A stretch of DNA of 64,000 nt from Alteripontixanthobacter sp. (GTDB lineage Bacteria > Pseudomonadota > Alphaproteobacteria > Sphingomonadales > Sphingomonadaceae). Every line of letters starts with the position of its first letter. Within the stretch, counting starts at the first letter, position 1. Under the pieces are notes generated by a model. It saw only the letters and a list, made by a program, of their open reading frames with translations. It was not told where the DNA came from and did no database searches. Positions 55,995-64,000 of this stretch are shown piece by piece. The DNA lies in assembly GCA_039968605.1 (NCBI GenBank), contig JBDVPM010000008.1, forward strand, positions 558,001-622,000, written 5' to 3'. Position numbers and translations under genes: made by a program.

Positions 55995-56431
55995 TCGCTT
56001 TCGCGGTCCAGCTTGACGCCGTATAATTCCATTCGGTGATCGACCAGCCGGTAACCGAGCCGTTCGGCGATGACTTTCTGCAGCGCCTCAAGCTCCGGAT
56101 CGACGAATTCCACCACCTTGCCGCTTTCCACATCGATCAGATGGTCGTGATGCGCCTCGGGCGCAGCTTCGTAACGGGCCCGACCGTCGCCGAAATCATG
56201 GCGGTCCAGGATCCCTGCCTCTTCGAACAGCCGCACGGTGCGATAGACCGTGGCGATAGAGATCTTCGGATCGATCGCATTGGCCCGCTCGTGGAGCTTT
56301 TCCACGTCGGGGTGATCGTCGCTATCGGACAGCACCTTGGCGATAACGCGGCGCTGGTCCGTAATACGCAAGCCGCGTTCGGCGCATAATTGTTCGAGAT
56401 CGATTTTGTTCTGCAAGTGGCCGTCCCGCAT
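55991..56431 (-). CDS. fur: Fur-family transcriptional regulator
   Basis: 146-aa metal-dependent repressor. The winged-helix reads GLRITDQRRVIAKVL and KISIATVYRTVRLFEEAGIL; metal ligands are in APEAHHDHLIDVESGKVVEF. The CxxC structural zinc site of gamma-proteobacterial Fur is absent, as in alphaproteobacterial Fur/Mur proteins, so iron or manganese may be the signal. It is coupled to plsC. Confidence 0.92.
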   Translation of the reverse strand: MRDGHLQNKIDLEQLCAERGLRITDQRRVIAKVLSDSDDHPDVEKLHERANAIDPKISIATVYRTVRLFEEAGILDRHDFGDGRARYEAAPEAHHDHLIDVESGKVVEFVDPELEALQKVIAERLGYRLVDHRMELYGVKLDRESE

Positions 56432-56443
56432 TGTGGTCTGACG

Positions 56444-56476
56444 AAAAACGCCCCGACCCTTTAGAGGGACGAGGCG
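56444..56476 (-). terminator. Rho-independent terminator after mucR
   Basis: On the minus strand a 12-bp stem (56476-56465 with 56460-56449, one T-T mismatch and one G-U) closes a CTAA loop and is followed by five Ts (56448-56444). It separates mucR from fur, so fur must have its own promoter in the few bases beyond or depend on read-through. Confidence 0.85.
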
Positions 56477-56519
56477 CTCTTCTCAAGTTACCTGCCCACC
56501 ACGGTGGACAAGCGAACAA

Positions 56520-56960
56520 TCAGGCGGTTTTCTTCTTGCGACCGCGCTTCTGCCCCGGCTTGCGACCCAGCCCGATCTTTTTGGCAAGATCGCGGCGGGT
56601 TTCGGCATAGTCCGGTGCGACCATGGGGTAATCTGCGGACAGTTCCCATCTCGCGCGATATTCGTCCGGAGTCATGCCATGCTCGGTCATCAAGTGACGT
56701 TTGAGCATTTTCATCTTCTTGCCATCTTCCAGGCAAACGATGTGGTCTTTCTTGACCGAGGCGCGGATGGAAACCGCCGGATCGGGCCGGGGGTCTTCTT
56801 CCTCACCTTCATTGCCGAGACCGGACAGAGCGCCGAAAATGCTGGTAATCAGCCCCGGTACTGCGTCCACATCGACATTGTTGTTGCTCACATGCGCAGC
56901 GACGATGTCCGACGTCAGCGTAATAAGCGTTTCTTTCATATCTGTATTGAAGTCTTCCAT
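56520..56960 (-). CDS. MucR/Ros-family zinc-finger transcriptional regulator
   Basis: 146-aa regulator of the alphaproteobacterial MucR family (exopolysaccharide, cell cycle, virulence control elsewhere). ATG 56960 follows GAGGGAAG. The zinc finger region is VCLEDGKKMKMLKRHLMTEHGMTPDEYRARW, with the Cys-x2-Asp variant of the second ligand; a basic tail (GQKRGRKKKTA) ends it. A strong terminator follows. Given the nearby glycan locus, control of surface polysaccharide is possible but inferred. Confidence 0.93.
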   Translation of the reverse strand: MEDFNTDMKETLITLTSDIVAAHVSNNNVDVDAVPGLITSIFGALSGLGNEGEEEDPRPDPAVSIRASVKKDHIVCLEDGKKMKMLKRHLMTEHGMTPDEYRARWELSADYPMVAPDYAETRRDLAKKIGLGRKPGQKRGRKKKTA

Positions 56961-57105
56961 GATGCTTCCCTCAAGTGGAAATCTTGTTTTTTTGATGAGT
57001 ATCGTGCGTTTATTTTTTTCGCGACCACGATGAAGTTGCGTTAAACGATAGGTAAGAGGTATGCAAACGTCTCGCGGGTTTTTCATCGCGGCATTAGCGC
57101 GCCTG

Positions 57106-57570
57106 CTATAGCTGGCGGGCGAATGTTACGGCGTCGATGAATCCGCCACCGGCGCAGCGGTAATAGTTTGGACGCCGTCCGATGGCTTCGAACCCTGCCC
57201 TGCGATACACGGAGATTGCCGGGTTATTCTCCCGCATTTCCAGAAATATGCGCTGCGCCCCGCGGTTTTTTGCATCGCTTGCGAACAGTTCGAGTAGCGT
57301 AGCGCCCAACCCTTGCCCGCGCTGGTCCGGGCAAACCGCGACCAGCAACAGCTCCTCTTCACCGGGGGCTGCGCGTACCAGAAAAAAACCTGCAGGGTTG
57401 GCTTCGACATTGCCGGAAACGTAAGGTTCGCCGCCTGAATCGACCAATCGGCAATGCGTATGCGACATCGACAGCGAATCGGTTACCTGCCTGCGGTTCC
57501 AAGCCTCACCCCAAGCTGGATCGAATGAAGCATCCATGATGCGCATTATGTGATCGATATCGTCCATCAT
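57106..57570 (-). CDS. rimI: GNAT acetyltransferase, RimI-like
   Basis: 154-aa N-acetyltransferase. The acetyl-CoA site is VAVCPDQRGQGLGATLLE; ENNPAISVYRRAGFEAIGRRPNYY is typical of RimI. It is coupled to tsaB by ATGA, the usual pairing, which supports RimI over a generic GNAT. Target in E. coli is ribosomal protein S18. Confidence 0.88.
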   Translation of the reverse strand: MMDDIDHIMRIMDASFDPAWGEAWNRRQVTDSLSMSHTHCRLVDSGGEPYVSGNVEANPAGFFLVRAAPGEEELLLVAVCPDQRGQGLGATLLELFASDAKNRGAQRIFLEMRENNPAISVYRRAGFEAIGRRPNYYRCAGGGFIDAVTFARQL

Positions 57571-58190
57571 GTGGCGGGTTTGGCATTGGCAGGCTTTGCA
57601 TCCGGGGGGCGGCCATAGATCGCCGATACGTCTGCGGTGATGCTCTCCGGCGGCAGGGCGAGCGCGAAGCGCGCATCGGGGTGGAGCGGCGACGCGTTGC
57701 CCGAGCCGCGTTGTTCGACCAATTCCGTCGCGCGCGTGCCAGCCACCAACTCCTCGGCGTTGGCGATGGCAGCGGCGGGCTTTAACGATTGCGGAAGCAG
57801 GGCCGGCGTTCCTTCGGCATCGAATGTCTGGAAAAACCATTCACCATGCCCGCCCGCCATCGCCACCGATACTGGCTGCGGCCCGGCCTGTGCGCGGGCA
57901 ATCGCCGCGACGAGGCCGAGGGTGGGGTAGCCGAAAACTCCCGCGCTCCACGCCACGCCCAACGCGCGCGCGGTTGCAATTCCGATCCGCACGCCGGTGA
58001 AACTACCCGGACCGCGCGAGACGAGAATGCGCTCGGCGTGTCCCTTGCCGGGCAGATCGGCGATCATGGGAACCAGCCGTTCGGCATGGCCGCGCCCCAG
58101 CACGCGGTGATCATGCGCCAGCAGAGCATCCCCATCGAACAGGGCGACCGAACAGGCTTCGGTCGCGCAATCTATCGCAAGCGTTCTCAT
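57567..58190 (-). CDS. tsaB: tRNA threonylcarbamoyladenosine biosynthesis protein TsaB
   Basis: 207-aa scaffold partner of TsaD for t6A37 modification. It starts MRTLAIDCATEACSVALFDG, with SRGPGSFTGVRIGIATARALG, both family hallmarks. ATG 58190 is the conserved start; the longer in-frame reading lacks support. Precedes rimI with overlap. Confidence 0.94.
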   Translation of the reverse strand: MRTLAIDCATEACSVALFDGDALLAHDHRVLGRGHAERLVPMIADLPGKGHAERILVSRGPGSFTGVRIGIATARALGVAWSAGVFGYPTLGLVAAIARAQAGPQPVSVAMAGGHGEWFFQTFDAEGTPALLPQSLKPAAAIANAEELVAGTRATELVEQRGSGNASPLHPDARFALALPPESITADVSAIYGRPPDAKPANAKPAT

Positions 58191-58245
58191 CGCGCGCACC
58201 CTTTGTCCGTCGGCGGAGCGAAGGGCAAGGGTGTTGCGGCGGGGT

Positions 58246-58854
58246 TCAGGCGATGGTGTTGAACTTGTCGAAATCGGGACGCGGACTGCGATCGAAAATC
58301 GTTGTCCTGTCGCCATATCCGATAGAGCAGATCCAGTCCGCCTTTACGCGCGGTTGATCGGCGAAGAAATCGTCCGTCACCTTGTCCAGATCGACCCCCG
58401 ACATCGGGCCGCAATCCAGCCCGAGCGAACGGGCCGCCAACATCAGATAGGCACCCTGCAGTGCAGAATTACGCTTGGCACCCTCGATCCGGCCGTCTTC
58501 GTCGCCTTCGAACCAGCTTTTCGCATCGGCATGGGGGAACAGCCAAGGCAGCTGTTCGTGAAAATCGATATCGTAGCCGATAATCACGCAGACCGGTGCG
58601 GTCTTGACCTTCTCGACATTACCTTCGCTGGCATATTGCGCCAGGCGGTCCTTCGATTCTTGCGAATGACACCAGACAAATCGCCCGGGCTGCATATTGG
58701 CCGAAGTCGGACCCATCTTAGTCAGTTCGTAAATTGCGTGCAGCTGATCTTCCGAGACTTCCTTGTCCAGCCAGCCATTATAGCTGCGCGCCTCGCGGAA
58801 CAGCTGGTCGAGTGCGTCGGCGGACAGATGGTTGTCGTGGAATTGCTTGGTCAT
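58246..58854 (-). CDS. Nitroreductase-family FMN enzyme, RutE/malonic semialdehyde reductase-like
   Basis: 202-aa FMN-dependent reductase. Throughout it parallels RutE/YdfG-type malonic semialdehyde reductases: ARSYNGWLDKEVSEDQL, KMGPTSANMQPGRFVW, PWLFPHADAKSWF, RNSALQGAYLMLAARSLGLDCGPMSG. No rut pyrimidine-degradation genes are nearby, so the physiological substrate is open. It sits between nfu and tsaB on the same strand (24- and 55-base gaps). Confidence 0.85.
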   Translation of the reverse strand: MTKQFHDNHLSADALDQLFREARSYNGWLDKEVSEDQLHAIYELTKMGPTSANMQPGRFVWCHSQESKDRLAQYASEGNVEKVKTAPVCVIIGYDIDFHEQLPWLFPHADAKSWFEGDEDGRIEGAKRNSALQGAYLMLAARSLGLDCGPMSGVDLDKVTDDFFADQPRVKADWICSIGYGDRTTIFDRSPRPDFDKFNTIA

Positions 58855-58877
58855 GAGAGTCCTTAGTGTCTGGAAAT

Positions 58878-59456
58878 TCAGGCTGCGCGGACTTCAACGA
58901 CCTCCGGCACATAATGTTTCAGCAAACCTTCGATACCGTGCTTCAGCGTGGCGGTGGAAGACGGGCAACCCGAACAGGCGCCCTGCAATGTCAGGTAAAC
59001 GATCCCGTCCTTGAACCCGCGATAGGCGATGTCGCCGCCATCGCCGGCAACGGCCGGGCGCACACGGGTTTCGAGCAGTTCGTTGATCTGGGTGACGATA
59101 TCGGCATTGGCCGGATCGTCTTCCACCACCATATCGTCTTCCGCCGGGACCGAAATGGCGCCCGCGCTGCCCACTGCGAATAGCGGTGCCTGCGAAACGA
59201 AGTGGTCGAGCAGGATCGCCACCACTTGCGGCTTGAGATCGGGCCAAGCTACGCCAGGCGCGGCGGTCACCGAGATGAAATCGCCGCCGAAGAACACGTT
59301 CACGATCTCGCCCGTATCGAACAGAGCCTGCGCCAGCGGCGATGCCTCTGCCGCCTCGGGCGAGGCGAATTCGCGCGTGCCGGAGGTCATGACCGGCTGG
59401 CCCGGAAGGAACTTCAGGCTGGCGGGATTGGGCGTGGTTTCGGTTTCTATGAACAT
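58878..59456 (-). CDS. NifU-family Fe-S cluster carrier (Nfu type)
   Basis: 192-aa scaffold or carrier for [4Fe-4S] clusters. The N-terminal Nfu_N domain starts MFIETETTPNPASLKFLPG; the C-terminal NifU domain has the cluster Cys pair C161 and C164 in GACSGCPSS. Both domains are intact. ATG 59456 is the family start. It is divergent from the M16 peptidase gene (87 bases). Confidence 0.94.
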   Translation of the reverse strand: MFIETETTPNPASLKFLPGQPVMTSGTREFASPEAAEASPLAQALFDTGEIVNVFFGGDFISVTAAPGVAWPDLKPQVVAILLDHFVSQAPLFAVGSAGAISVPAEDDMVVEDDPANADIVTQINELLETRVRPAVAGDGGDIAYRGFKDGIVYLTLQGACSGCPSSTATLKHGIEGLLKHYVPEVVEVRAA

Positions 59457-59543
59457 ATTGCCGATGTAGGGCGCGCAGCCTGTGCGAACAAGGCGCGGAT
59501 TTACGCCGCGCATTCACTATCCCTTCACACCGTGCGCCACTAT

Positions 59544-62495
59544 ATGGCCGGTATGACGATGTTTCCACGTGCCATCAGGCACTTCGCGCTGCTCCTTCCT
59601 CTGGCCCTGCTGACCGCTCCCGCAGCGGCGCAGAAGAATGTCCAGCCCACGCAGCCGGCCTCCTTACAGATCGGCGATGAAACGCCGTGGATTTACGAAG
59701 GCAGCGATGTCCCGCGCGACAAGGAATGGCTGTGGGGCGAAATGGCTAACGGCGTGCGCTATGCCGTGCGCCGCAACGGTGTGCCGCCGGGCCAGGTTTC
59801 CATCCGGGTGCGGGTCGATGCCGGATCGCTGCATGAACGCGATAATGAGCAGGGCTATGCCCATCTGATCGAGCACTTGCTGTTCCGCGAAAGCCAATAT
59901 CTGCCTGCGGGCGAGGCCATCGCGACCTGGCAGCGGCTGGGCGCGACTTTCGGCAGCGATACCAATGCCGAAACCAGCCCGACCCATACGGTGCTCAAGC
60001 TGGACCTGCCGGGTGTGACACCTTCGAGTCTGGATGAAAGCTTCCGCCTGATCAGCGGCATGATCCGCGAACCGGCGCTCAGCGACGCCAACCTCGTCGC
60101 AGACGTGCCGATCGTGCTGGCCGAGAAGCGCGAACGCGGCGGCGCGGCGCAGCGCACAGCAGAAGCATCGCGCCAGACTTTGTTTGCGGGGCAGAGATTG
60201 GCCGAGCGCGCCCCCATCGGCACAGTCGAGACCTTGCAGGGCGCCACCGCGGAATCCGTCCGCGCGTTTTACGAACGCTGGTACCGCCCGGAAAACACGG
60301 TAATCGTAGCCGCCGGCGATATCGATCCGGTGCGCTTGGCCGAGCTGATCGAGCAATATTTCGGCGACTGGAGCGCGCCCGGCACTGCGGCCGCCGCGCC
60401 CGATTTCGGCGATCCCACCGCGCCGCAGGGGGCCGATCCCGGCAACCCGGTAGGCGAGACGACAGTGCTGGTCGAGCCCGACCTGCCCCGCAGCTTCACC
60501 TACGCCATCATGCGCCCTTGGCGCCCGGTGCAGGATACCATCGTTTACAATGAAGGCCTGCTGATGGACTCGCTCGCGCAGGCGCTGATCAATAGGCGGC
60601 TGGAATCCCGGGCGCGCGGCGGCGGTTCCTATCTCTATGCGCAGGTGCGGCAGGACGATGTGAGCCGTTCCACCGATGCAACCTTCGTCAGCTTTGCGCC
60701 CTTGACCGAGGACTGGCAGGCAGCTTTGACCGATGTGCGCGGGGTGATCGCCGATGCGCGTACCACGCCGCCGACACAGGAAGAGATCGAGCGCGAACTG
60801 GCCGAATTCGAAGTCGCCTTCGCCAGCTCCGTGGAACAACGGGCGGTCATGGCCGGGTCCGAATTGGCCGACACGGTGGTCCAAGCGGTCGATATTCGCG
60901 AAACCGTGGCCGCGCCCGAAGTGGTGCTCGACGTATTTCGCTCGATGCGTTCCAAGGTAACGCCTTCCGCACTGCTCGAACGCACGAATGCTCTGTTCGA
61001 AGGGGCGGTCATCCGCTCGGTCTATGTCACTCCTGCCGTGGGTGAGGCCGATGCCGGGGCAGTCCGCATAGCGCTGGCCGATGAAGTCGCCGCCGATGGC
61101 AGCGCCCGGCTGGCGGCGCAGAGCGTGTCGTTCGAGGATTTGCCTCCGATTGGCGAGCCGGGAGAAGTGGTTGCCGCTGCACCGCTCGGTGTGCTCGGTA
61201 TCGAGCAGGTCGAGCTATCCAACGGTGTGCGCGCCCTGCTGTGGTCCAACAATGCGGAACCGGGCCGCGTGGCGGTCCGCGTGCAGTTCGGCTCCGGCTG
61301 GCGGGCATTCGATGCGGATACCGCGCCCTACGCTGCGCTGGGCGAGATGGCCCTTGTCGGCAGCGGTGTCGGTGAGCTGGGGCAGGAGGAGCTCGACCGG
61401 ATCTCCACAGGGCGCAAGATGGGTTTCGATTTTGCGATCGACGATGCGGTATTCACATTCAACGCACAGACCCGCGCGGCAGACCTTGCCGACCAGCTGT
61501 ATCTGTTCGCAGCCAAGCTGGGGATGCCGCGCTGGGACGAAAACCCGGTGATCCGCGCGCAGGCTGCGAGCCGAATTGCTTATGAAAGCTATGCCTCCAG
61601 CCCATCGGGCCTGCTGACCCGCGATCTGGAATATTTGCTGAGGGCGCGCGATCCGCGTTTCCTGACGCCCGACCCGGCAGCCATCGCCTCCACCACGCCG
61701 GAAGGTTTCCGCGAGGTGTGGGGGCCGCTGCTGCGCCAGGGGCCGATCGAGGTGATGATTTTCGGTGAATTCGACCGGAATGAAACGCTGGCTGCACTGG
61801 AGCGGACGTTCGGCGCCTTGCCCGAACGCGAGCCCATTCCGGCGCAGGTTCTGGCCAAGACTCCCGATTTCCCGGCAGCCGGCGAAGCAAGCGTGCTCAA
61901 CCATCGCGGCGATGCGACGCAGGCTGCCGCAGTGATTGCCTGGCCGACCGGCGGCGGGGTGATGGATTTGCGCGAATCGCGCCAGCTGGAAATCCTCACC
62001 CAGCTGTTCAACAACCGCCTGCTGGACGAAATGCGGGAACGGGCAGGCGCGTCCTATTCGCCGCAAGTCGTGTCCGATTGGCCGGTGGAGCTGGACGAAG
62101 GCGGCACGATCACTGCCATTGCACAGCTCAAACCGGAAGATGTGCCGGTGTTCTTCGCCGCAGCCGATACGATTGCCAACGATCTGGCGGTCAATCCGCC
62201 CACGCGGGACGAATTGGAACGCGTTACCGAGCCGCTGCGCCAATTGATTAGCCGCGCCTCCACCGGAAACGGGTTCTGGATGTTCCAGCTGGAAGGAGCG
62301 ACTTTCGATCCGCGCCGCATCGGCATGCTGAATTCGCTGCTCAACGATTATTCGCTGACCACCCCGGAACGCATGCAGGCCCTGGCGCGCAAATACCTCG
62401 CCGCCCGGCCCGGCTGGCGTCTGGCGGTGATCCCCGAAGGGCAGGAATTGGCGCGCACCGTGCCGAGTTCGGGAGGCGCGGCCACGGGACGGTAA
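59544..62495 (+). CDS. M16-family zinc metallopeptidase, periplasmic
   Basis: Pitrilysin-type protease of 983 aa with a signal peptide (cut after APAAAQ). The inverted zinc motif is HLIEH (H107, E110, H111), with the distal Glu in the following helix. Two tandem M16 halves are seen; the second (from about 560) lacks the motif, as usual. ATG 59544 or 59553 could be the start; neither has a clear ribosome-binding site. Confidence 0.9.
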   Translation: MAGMTMFPRAIRHFALLLPLALLTAPAAAQKNVQPTQPASLQIGDETPWIYEGSDVPRDKEWLWGEMANGVRYAVRRNGVPPGQVSIRVRVDAGSLHERDNEQGYAHLIEHLLFRESQYLPAGEAIATWQRLGATFGSDTNAETSPTHTVLKLDLPGVTPSSLDESFRLISGMIREPALSDANLVADVPIVLAEKRERGGAAQRTAEASRQTLFAGQRLAERAPIGTVETLQGATAESVRAFYERWYRPENTVIVAAGDIDPVRLAELIEQYFGDWSAPGTAAAAPDFGDPTAPQGADPGNPVGETTVLVEPDLPRSFTYAIMRPWRPVQDTIVYNEGLLMDSLAQALINRRLESRARGGGSYLYAQVRQDDVSRSTDATFVSFAPLTEDWQAALTDVRGVIADARTTPPTQEEIERELAEFEVAFASSVEQRAVMAGSELADTVVQAVDIRETVAAPEVVLDVFRSMRSKVTPSALLERTNALFEGAVIRSVYVTPAVGEADAGAVRIALADEVAADGSARLAAQSVSFEDLPPIGEPGEVVAAAPLGVLGIEQVELSNGVRALLWSNNAEPGRVAVRVQFGSGWRAFDADTAPYAALGEMALVGSGVGELGQEELDRISTGRKMGFDFAIDDAVFTFNAQTRAADLADQLYLFAAKLGMPRWDENPVIRAQAASRIAYESYASSPSGLLTRDLEYLLRARDPRFLTPDPAAIASTTPEGFREVWGPLLRQGPIEVMIFGEFDRNETLAALERTFGALPEREPIPAQVLAKTPDFPAAGEASVLNHRGDATQAAAVIAWPTGGGVMDLRESRQLEILTQLFNNRLLDEMRERAGASYSPQVVSDWPVELDEGGTITAIAQLKPEDVPVFFAAADTIANDLAVNPPTRDELERVTEPLRQLISRASTGNGFWMFQLEGATFDPRRIGMLNSLLNDYSLTTPERMQALARKYLAARPGWRLAVIPEGQELARTVPSSGGAATGR

Positions 62496-62589
62496 AGCTC
62501 CGCCTTGCGCGGGTGCAGCTTAATTGCGCTTGCGATAGGGGGTGGATTGCCCTTCAATAGCGGCCGAACTTAACGAACAGGCGCAATAC

Positions 62590-63975
62590 GTGGCACATAA
62601 TTGGCAACCCGATAGCTGGAAATCGCACGAGGCGCGGCATTTGCCGCGTTACGAGGATGCAGCAGCGCTCCAATCGGCCGAAGATATGCTGGCCAACTAT
62701 CCGCCGCTGGTCTTTGCCGGCGAAGCGCGGGCGTTGAAGGCCGATCTGGCCGAAGTGGCCGAGGGCAAGGCGTTCCTGCTGCAAGGCGGCGACTGCGCCG
62801 AAAGTTTCGCCGAGTTCCACCCGAACAATATCCGCGACACCTTCCGCGTGATCCTGCAAATGGCGGTGGCGCTGACCTTCGCCAGCAAGCGTCCGGTGGT
62901 GAAAGTGGGCCGGATGGCGGGGCAGTTCGCCAAGCCGCGCAGCAGCGATACCGAAACGCAAGGCGACGTGACCCTGCCGAGTTATTTCGGTGACAACGTC
63001 AACAGTATCGAATTTACCGCCGAAGGCCGCGCGACCGACCCGGCGCGCATGGTCAGCGCCTATAGCCAGGCGGCTGCAACGCTCAACCTGCTGCGCGCCT
63101 TTGCAGGCGGCGGCTATGCCAATTTGCGGCAGGTCCACCAGTGGACGCTCGATTTCATGGGCCGCAGCCCGTGGGCGGACAAGTTTGCGCAGACCGCCGA
63201 CCGGATTGGCGAAGCGCTCGATTTCATGGAAGCGTGCGGGATCGATCCCGAAACCGTGCCGCAATTGCAGGCCACCAGCTTCTACACCAGTCACGAGGCG
63301 CTGCTGCTGCCTTACGAACAGGCGCTTACCCGGCGCGACAGCCTGACCGGCGACTGGTACGATACCAGCGCCCATATGGTGTGGATCGGCGACCGCACGC
63401 GCTTCGACGGCAGTGCCCATATCGAATTTGCGCGCGGCATCGGCAATCCGCTCGGCATGAAATGCGGGCCCAGCCTCGAACCCGATGCATTGCTGCGCCT
63501 GCTCGATACGCTCAACCCTGCGCGCGAGGCGGGGCGGATTACACTGATCAGCCGCTTTGGCCATGACCAGGTGGAAGCCGGTCTGCCGAAATTGCTGCGC
63601 GCGGTGGAGCGCGAAGGCCATCCGGTGGTGTGGTCCTGCGATCCGATGCACGGCAATGTCGTGAAATCGGAAAGCGGCTACAAGACCCGTCCGTTCGACC
63701 GTATCCTGGCCGAAGTGAAGGGTTTTTTCGCGGTACACCGCGCCGAAGGCACCCATCCCGGCGGTATCCATATCGAGATGACCGGGCAGGATGTGACCGA
63801 ATGCGTCGGCGGCGCAGTGGCGATTACCGACGAAGGGCTGCGCGATCGCTATCACACGCATTGCGACCCGCGTCTTAACGCCGCGCAATCGCTGGAACTG
63901 GCGTTTCTGTTGGCCGAAATGCTCAATGAAGAGGCGGGTGCCGGGGGCAGCGGGCGGCAGGCAAACGCCGCCTGA
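62590..63975 (+). CDS. Class II 3-deoxy-7-phosphoheptulonate synthase
   Basis: First shikimate-pathway enzyme: phosphoenolpyruvate plus erythrose-4-phosphate gives DAHP. Plant-like class II type. [56 protein letters not shown] and WSCDPMHGN are diagnostic. GTG 62590 (starting [10 protein letters not shown] as in family members) gives 461 aa; a GTG at 62542 would add 16 residues and has GGGGG directly abutting it. It is complete; the last 25 bases of the window hold nothing recognisable. Confidence 0.94.
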   Translation: MAHNWQPDSWKSHEARHLPRYEDAAALQSAEDMLANYPPLVFAGEARALKADLAEVAEGKAFLLQGGDCAESFAEFHPNNIRDTFRVILQMAVALTFASKRPVVKVGRMAGQFAKPRSSDTETQGDVTLPSYFGDNVNSIEFTAEGRATDPARMVSAYSQAAATLNLLRAFAGGGYANLRQVHQWTLDFMGRSPWADKFAQTADRIGEALDFMEACGIDPETVPQLQATSFYTSHEALLLPYEQALTRRDSLTGDWYDTSAHMVWIGDRTRFDGSAHIEFARGIGNPLGMKCGPSLEPDALLRLLDTLNPAREAGRITLISRFGHDQVEAGLPKLLRAVEREGHPVVWSCDPMHGNVVKSESGYKTRPFDRILAEVKGFFAVHRAEGTHPGGIHIEMTGQDVTECVGGAVAITDEGLRDRYHTHCDPRLNAAQSLELAFLLAEMLNEEAGAGGSGRQANAA

Positions 63976-64000
63976 CAAGCAATTGATTTATCCTGAGCTT

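Noticed and set aside
62554-63978. 474-aa antisense frame over the DAHP synthase
   Set aside because: Mirror frame of a fully conserved enzyme; no motif or start signal.
63978-63990. CAATTG at the window end as a third copy of the T4SS operator
   Set aside because: Only the 6-base core plus one flank matches; such short palindromes are expected by chance.
1-64000. CRISPR array, insertion sequence or prophage with structural genes
   Set aside because: No regularly spaced repeats, no transposase or integrase reading frame, and only the two spike genes resemble phage or GTA parts.

Overview
The window looks like chromosome of an alphaproteobacterium of the order Sphingomonadales, most likely an Erythrobacteraceae-type organism. 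The reasons are the high-GC coding style, the class II DAHP synthase, the MucR and cysteine-poor Fur regulators, DUF1489, the large TonB-dependent receptor, and a rseP-bamA-skp-fabZ cluster from which lpxD and lpxA are missing, as expected of bacteria that carry glycosphingolipids instead of LPS. Genus is inference. Almost all space is coding, genes overlap by 1 to 14 bases in long translationally coupled runs, and no insertion sequence, integrase or CRISPR array was seen.

Layout. 1-8124: the end of a probable SDR gene, then a compact type IV secretion (VirB) operon: virB1-like transglycosylase, virB2, B3, B4, B6, B9, B10 and B11, with no virB5, virB7, virB8, virD4 or relaxase in the window. 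8182-12796: polyphosphate kinase and exopolyphosphatase, a queuosine-precursor transporter and tRNA-Arg(TCT). 13086-17912: a TonB-dependent receptor, a FabH-type ketoacyl synthase and a PAP2/Aur1-like membrane enzyme. 18023-19831: psd-pssA and a small membrane protein. 20201-33705: the core cluster rpsB-tsf-pyrH-frr-uppS-cdsA-dxr-rseP-bamA-skp-fabZ-rpmE, interrupted by two opposite-strand genes (metallophosphoesterase and MBL hydrolase).

33772-43619: a surface-glycan locus with dTDP-L-rhamnose genes rfbA-C-D-B and a family 2 glycosyltransferase on the plus strand, facing wecB, wecC, a WecG/TagA-type transferase and an O-antigen ligase-like membrane protein on the minus strand, then a methyltransferase. 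43696-46106 is the most unusual part: a two-gene unit matching the head-spike base and (by position) spike fibre of Rhodobacter-type gene transfer agents, with a perfect alphaproteobacterial LexA box (GTTC-N7-GTTC) 18 bases before the first start codon. It sits beside the glycan genes and next to a decayed copy of the 3' end of a neighbouring SGNH hydrolase gene.

46234-63975: SGNH hydrolase, DUF1489-mgtE, cyclophilin, lipoprotein lipase, and a long minus-strand run (nfu, RutE-like nitroreductase, tsaB, rimI, mucR, fur, plsC, miaB, phoH, ybeY, corC, LysR regulator) covering Fe-S delivery, tRNA modification, ribosome maturation, phospholipid acylation and metal regulation; then a periplasmic M16 peptidase and DAHP synthase on the plus strand.

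Many genes serve the envelope: phospholipid synthesis (psd, pssA, cdsA, plsC), undecaprenyl and isoprenoid supply (uppS, dxr), outer-membrane assembly (bamA, skp, rseP) and surface glycan. The two systems most worth following are the reduced T4SS and the putatively SOS-controlled spike module.
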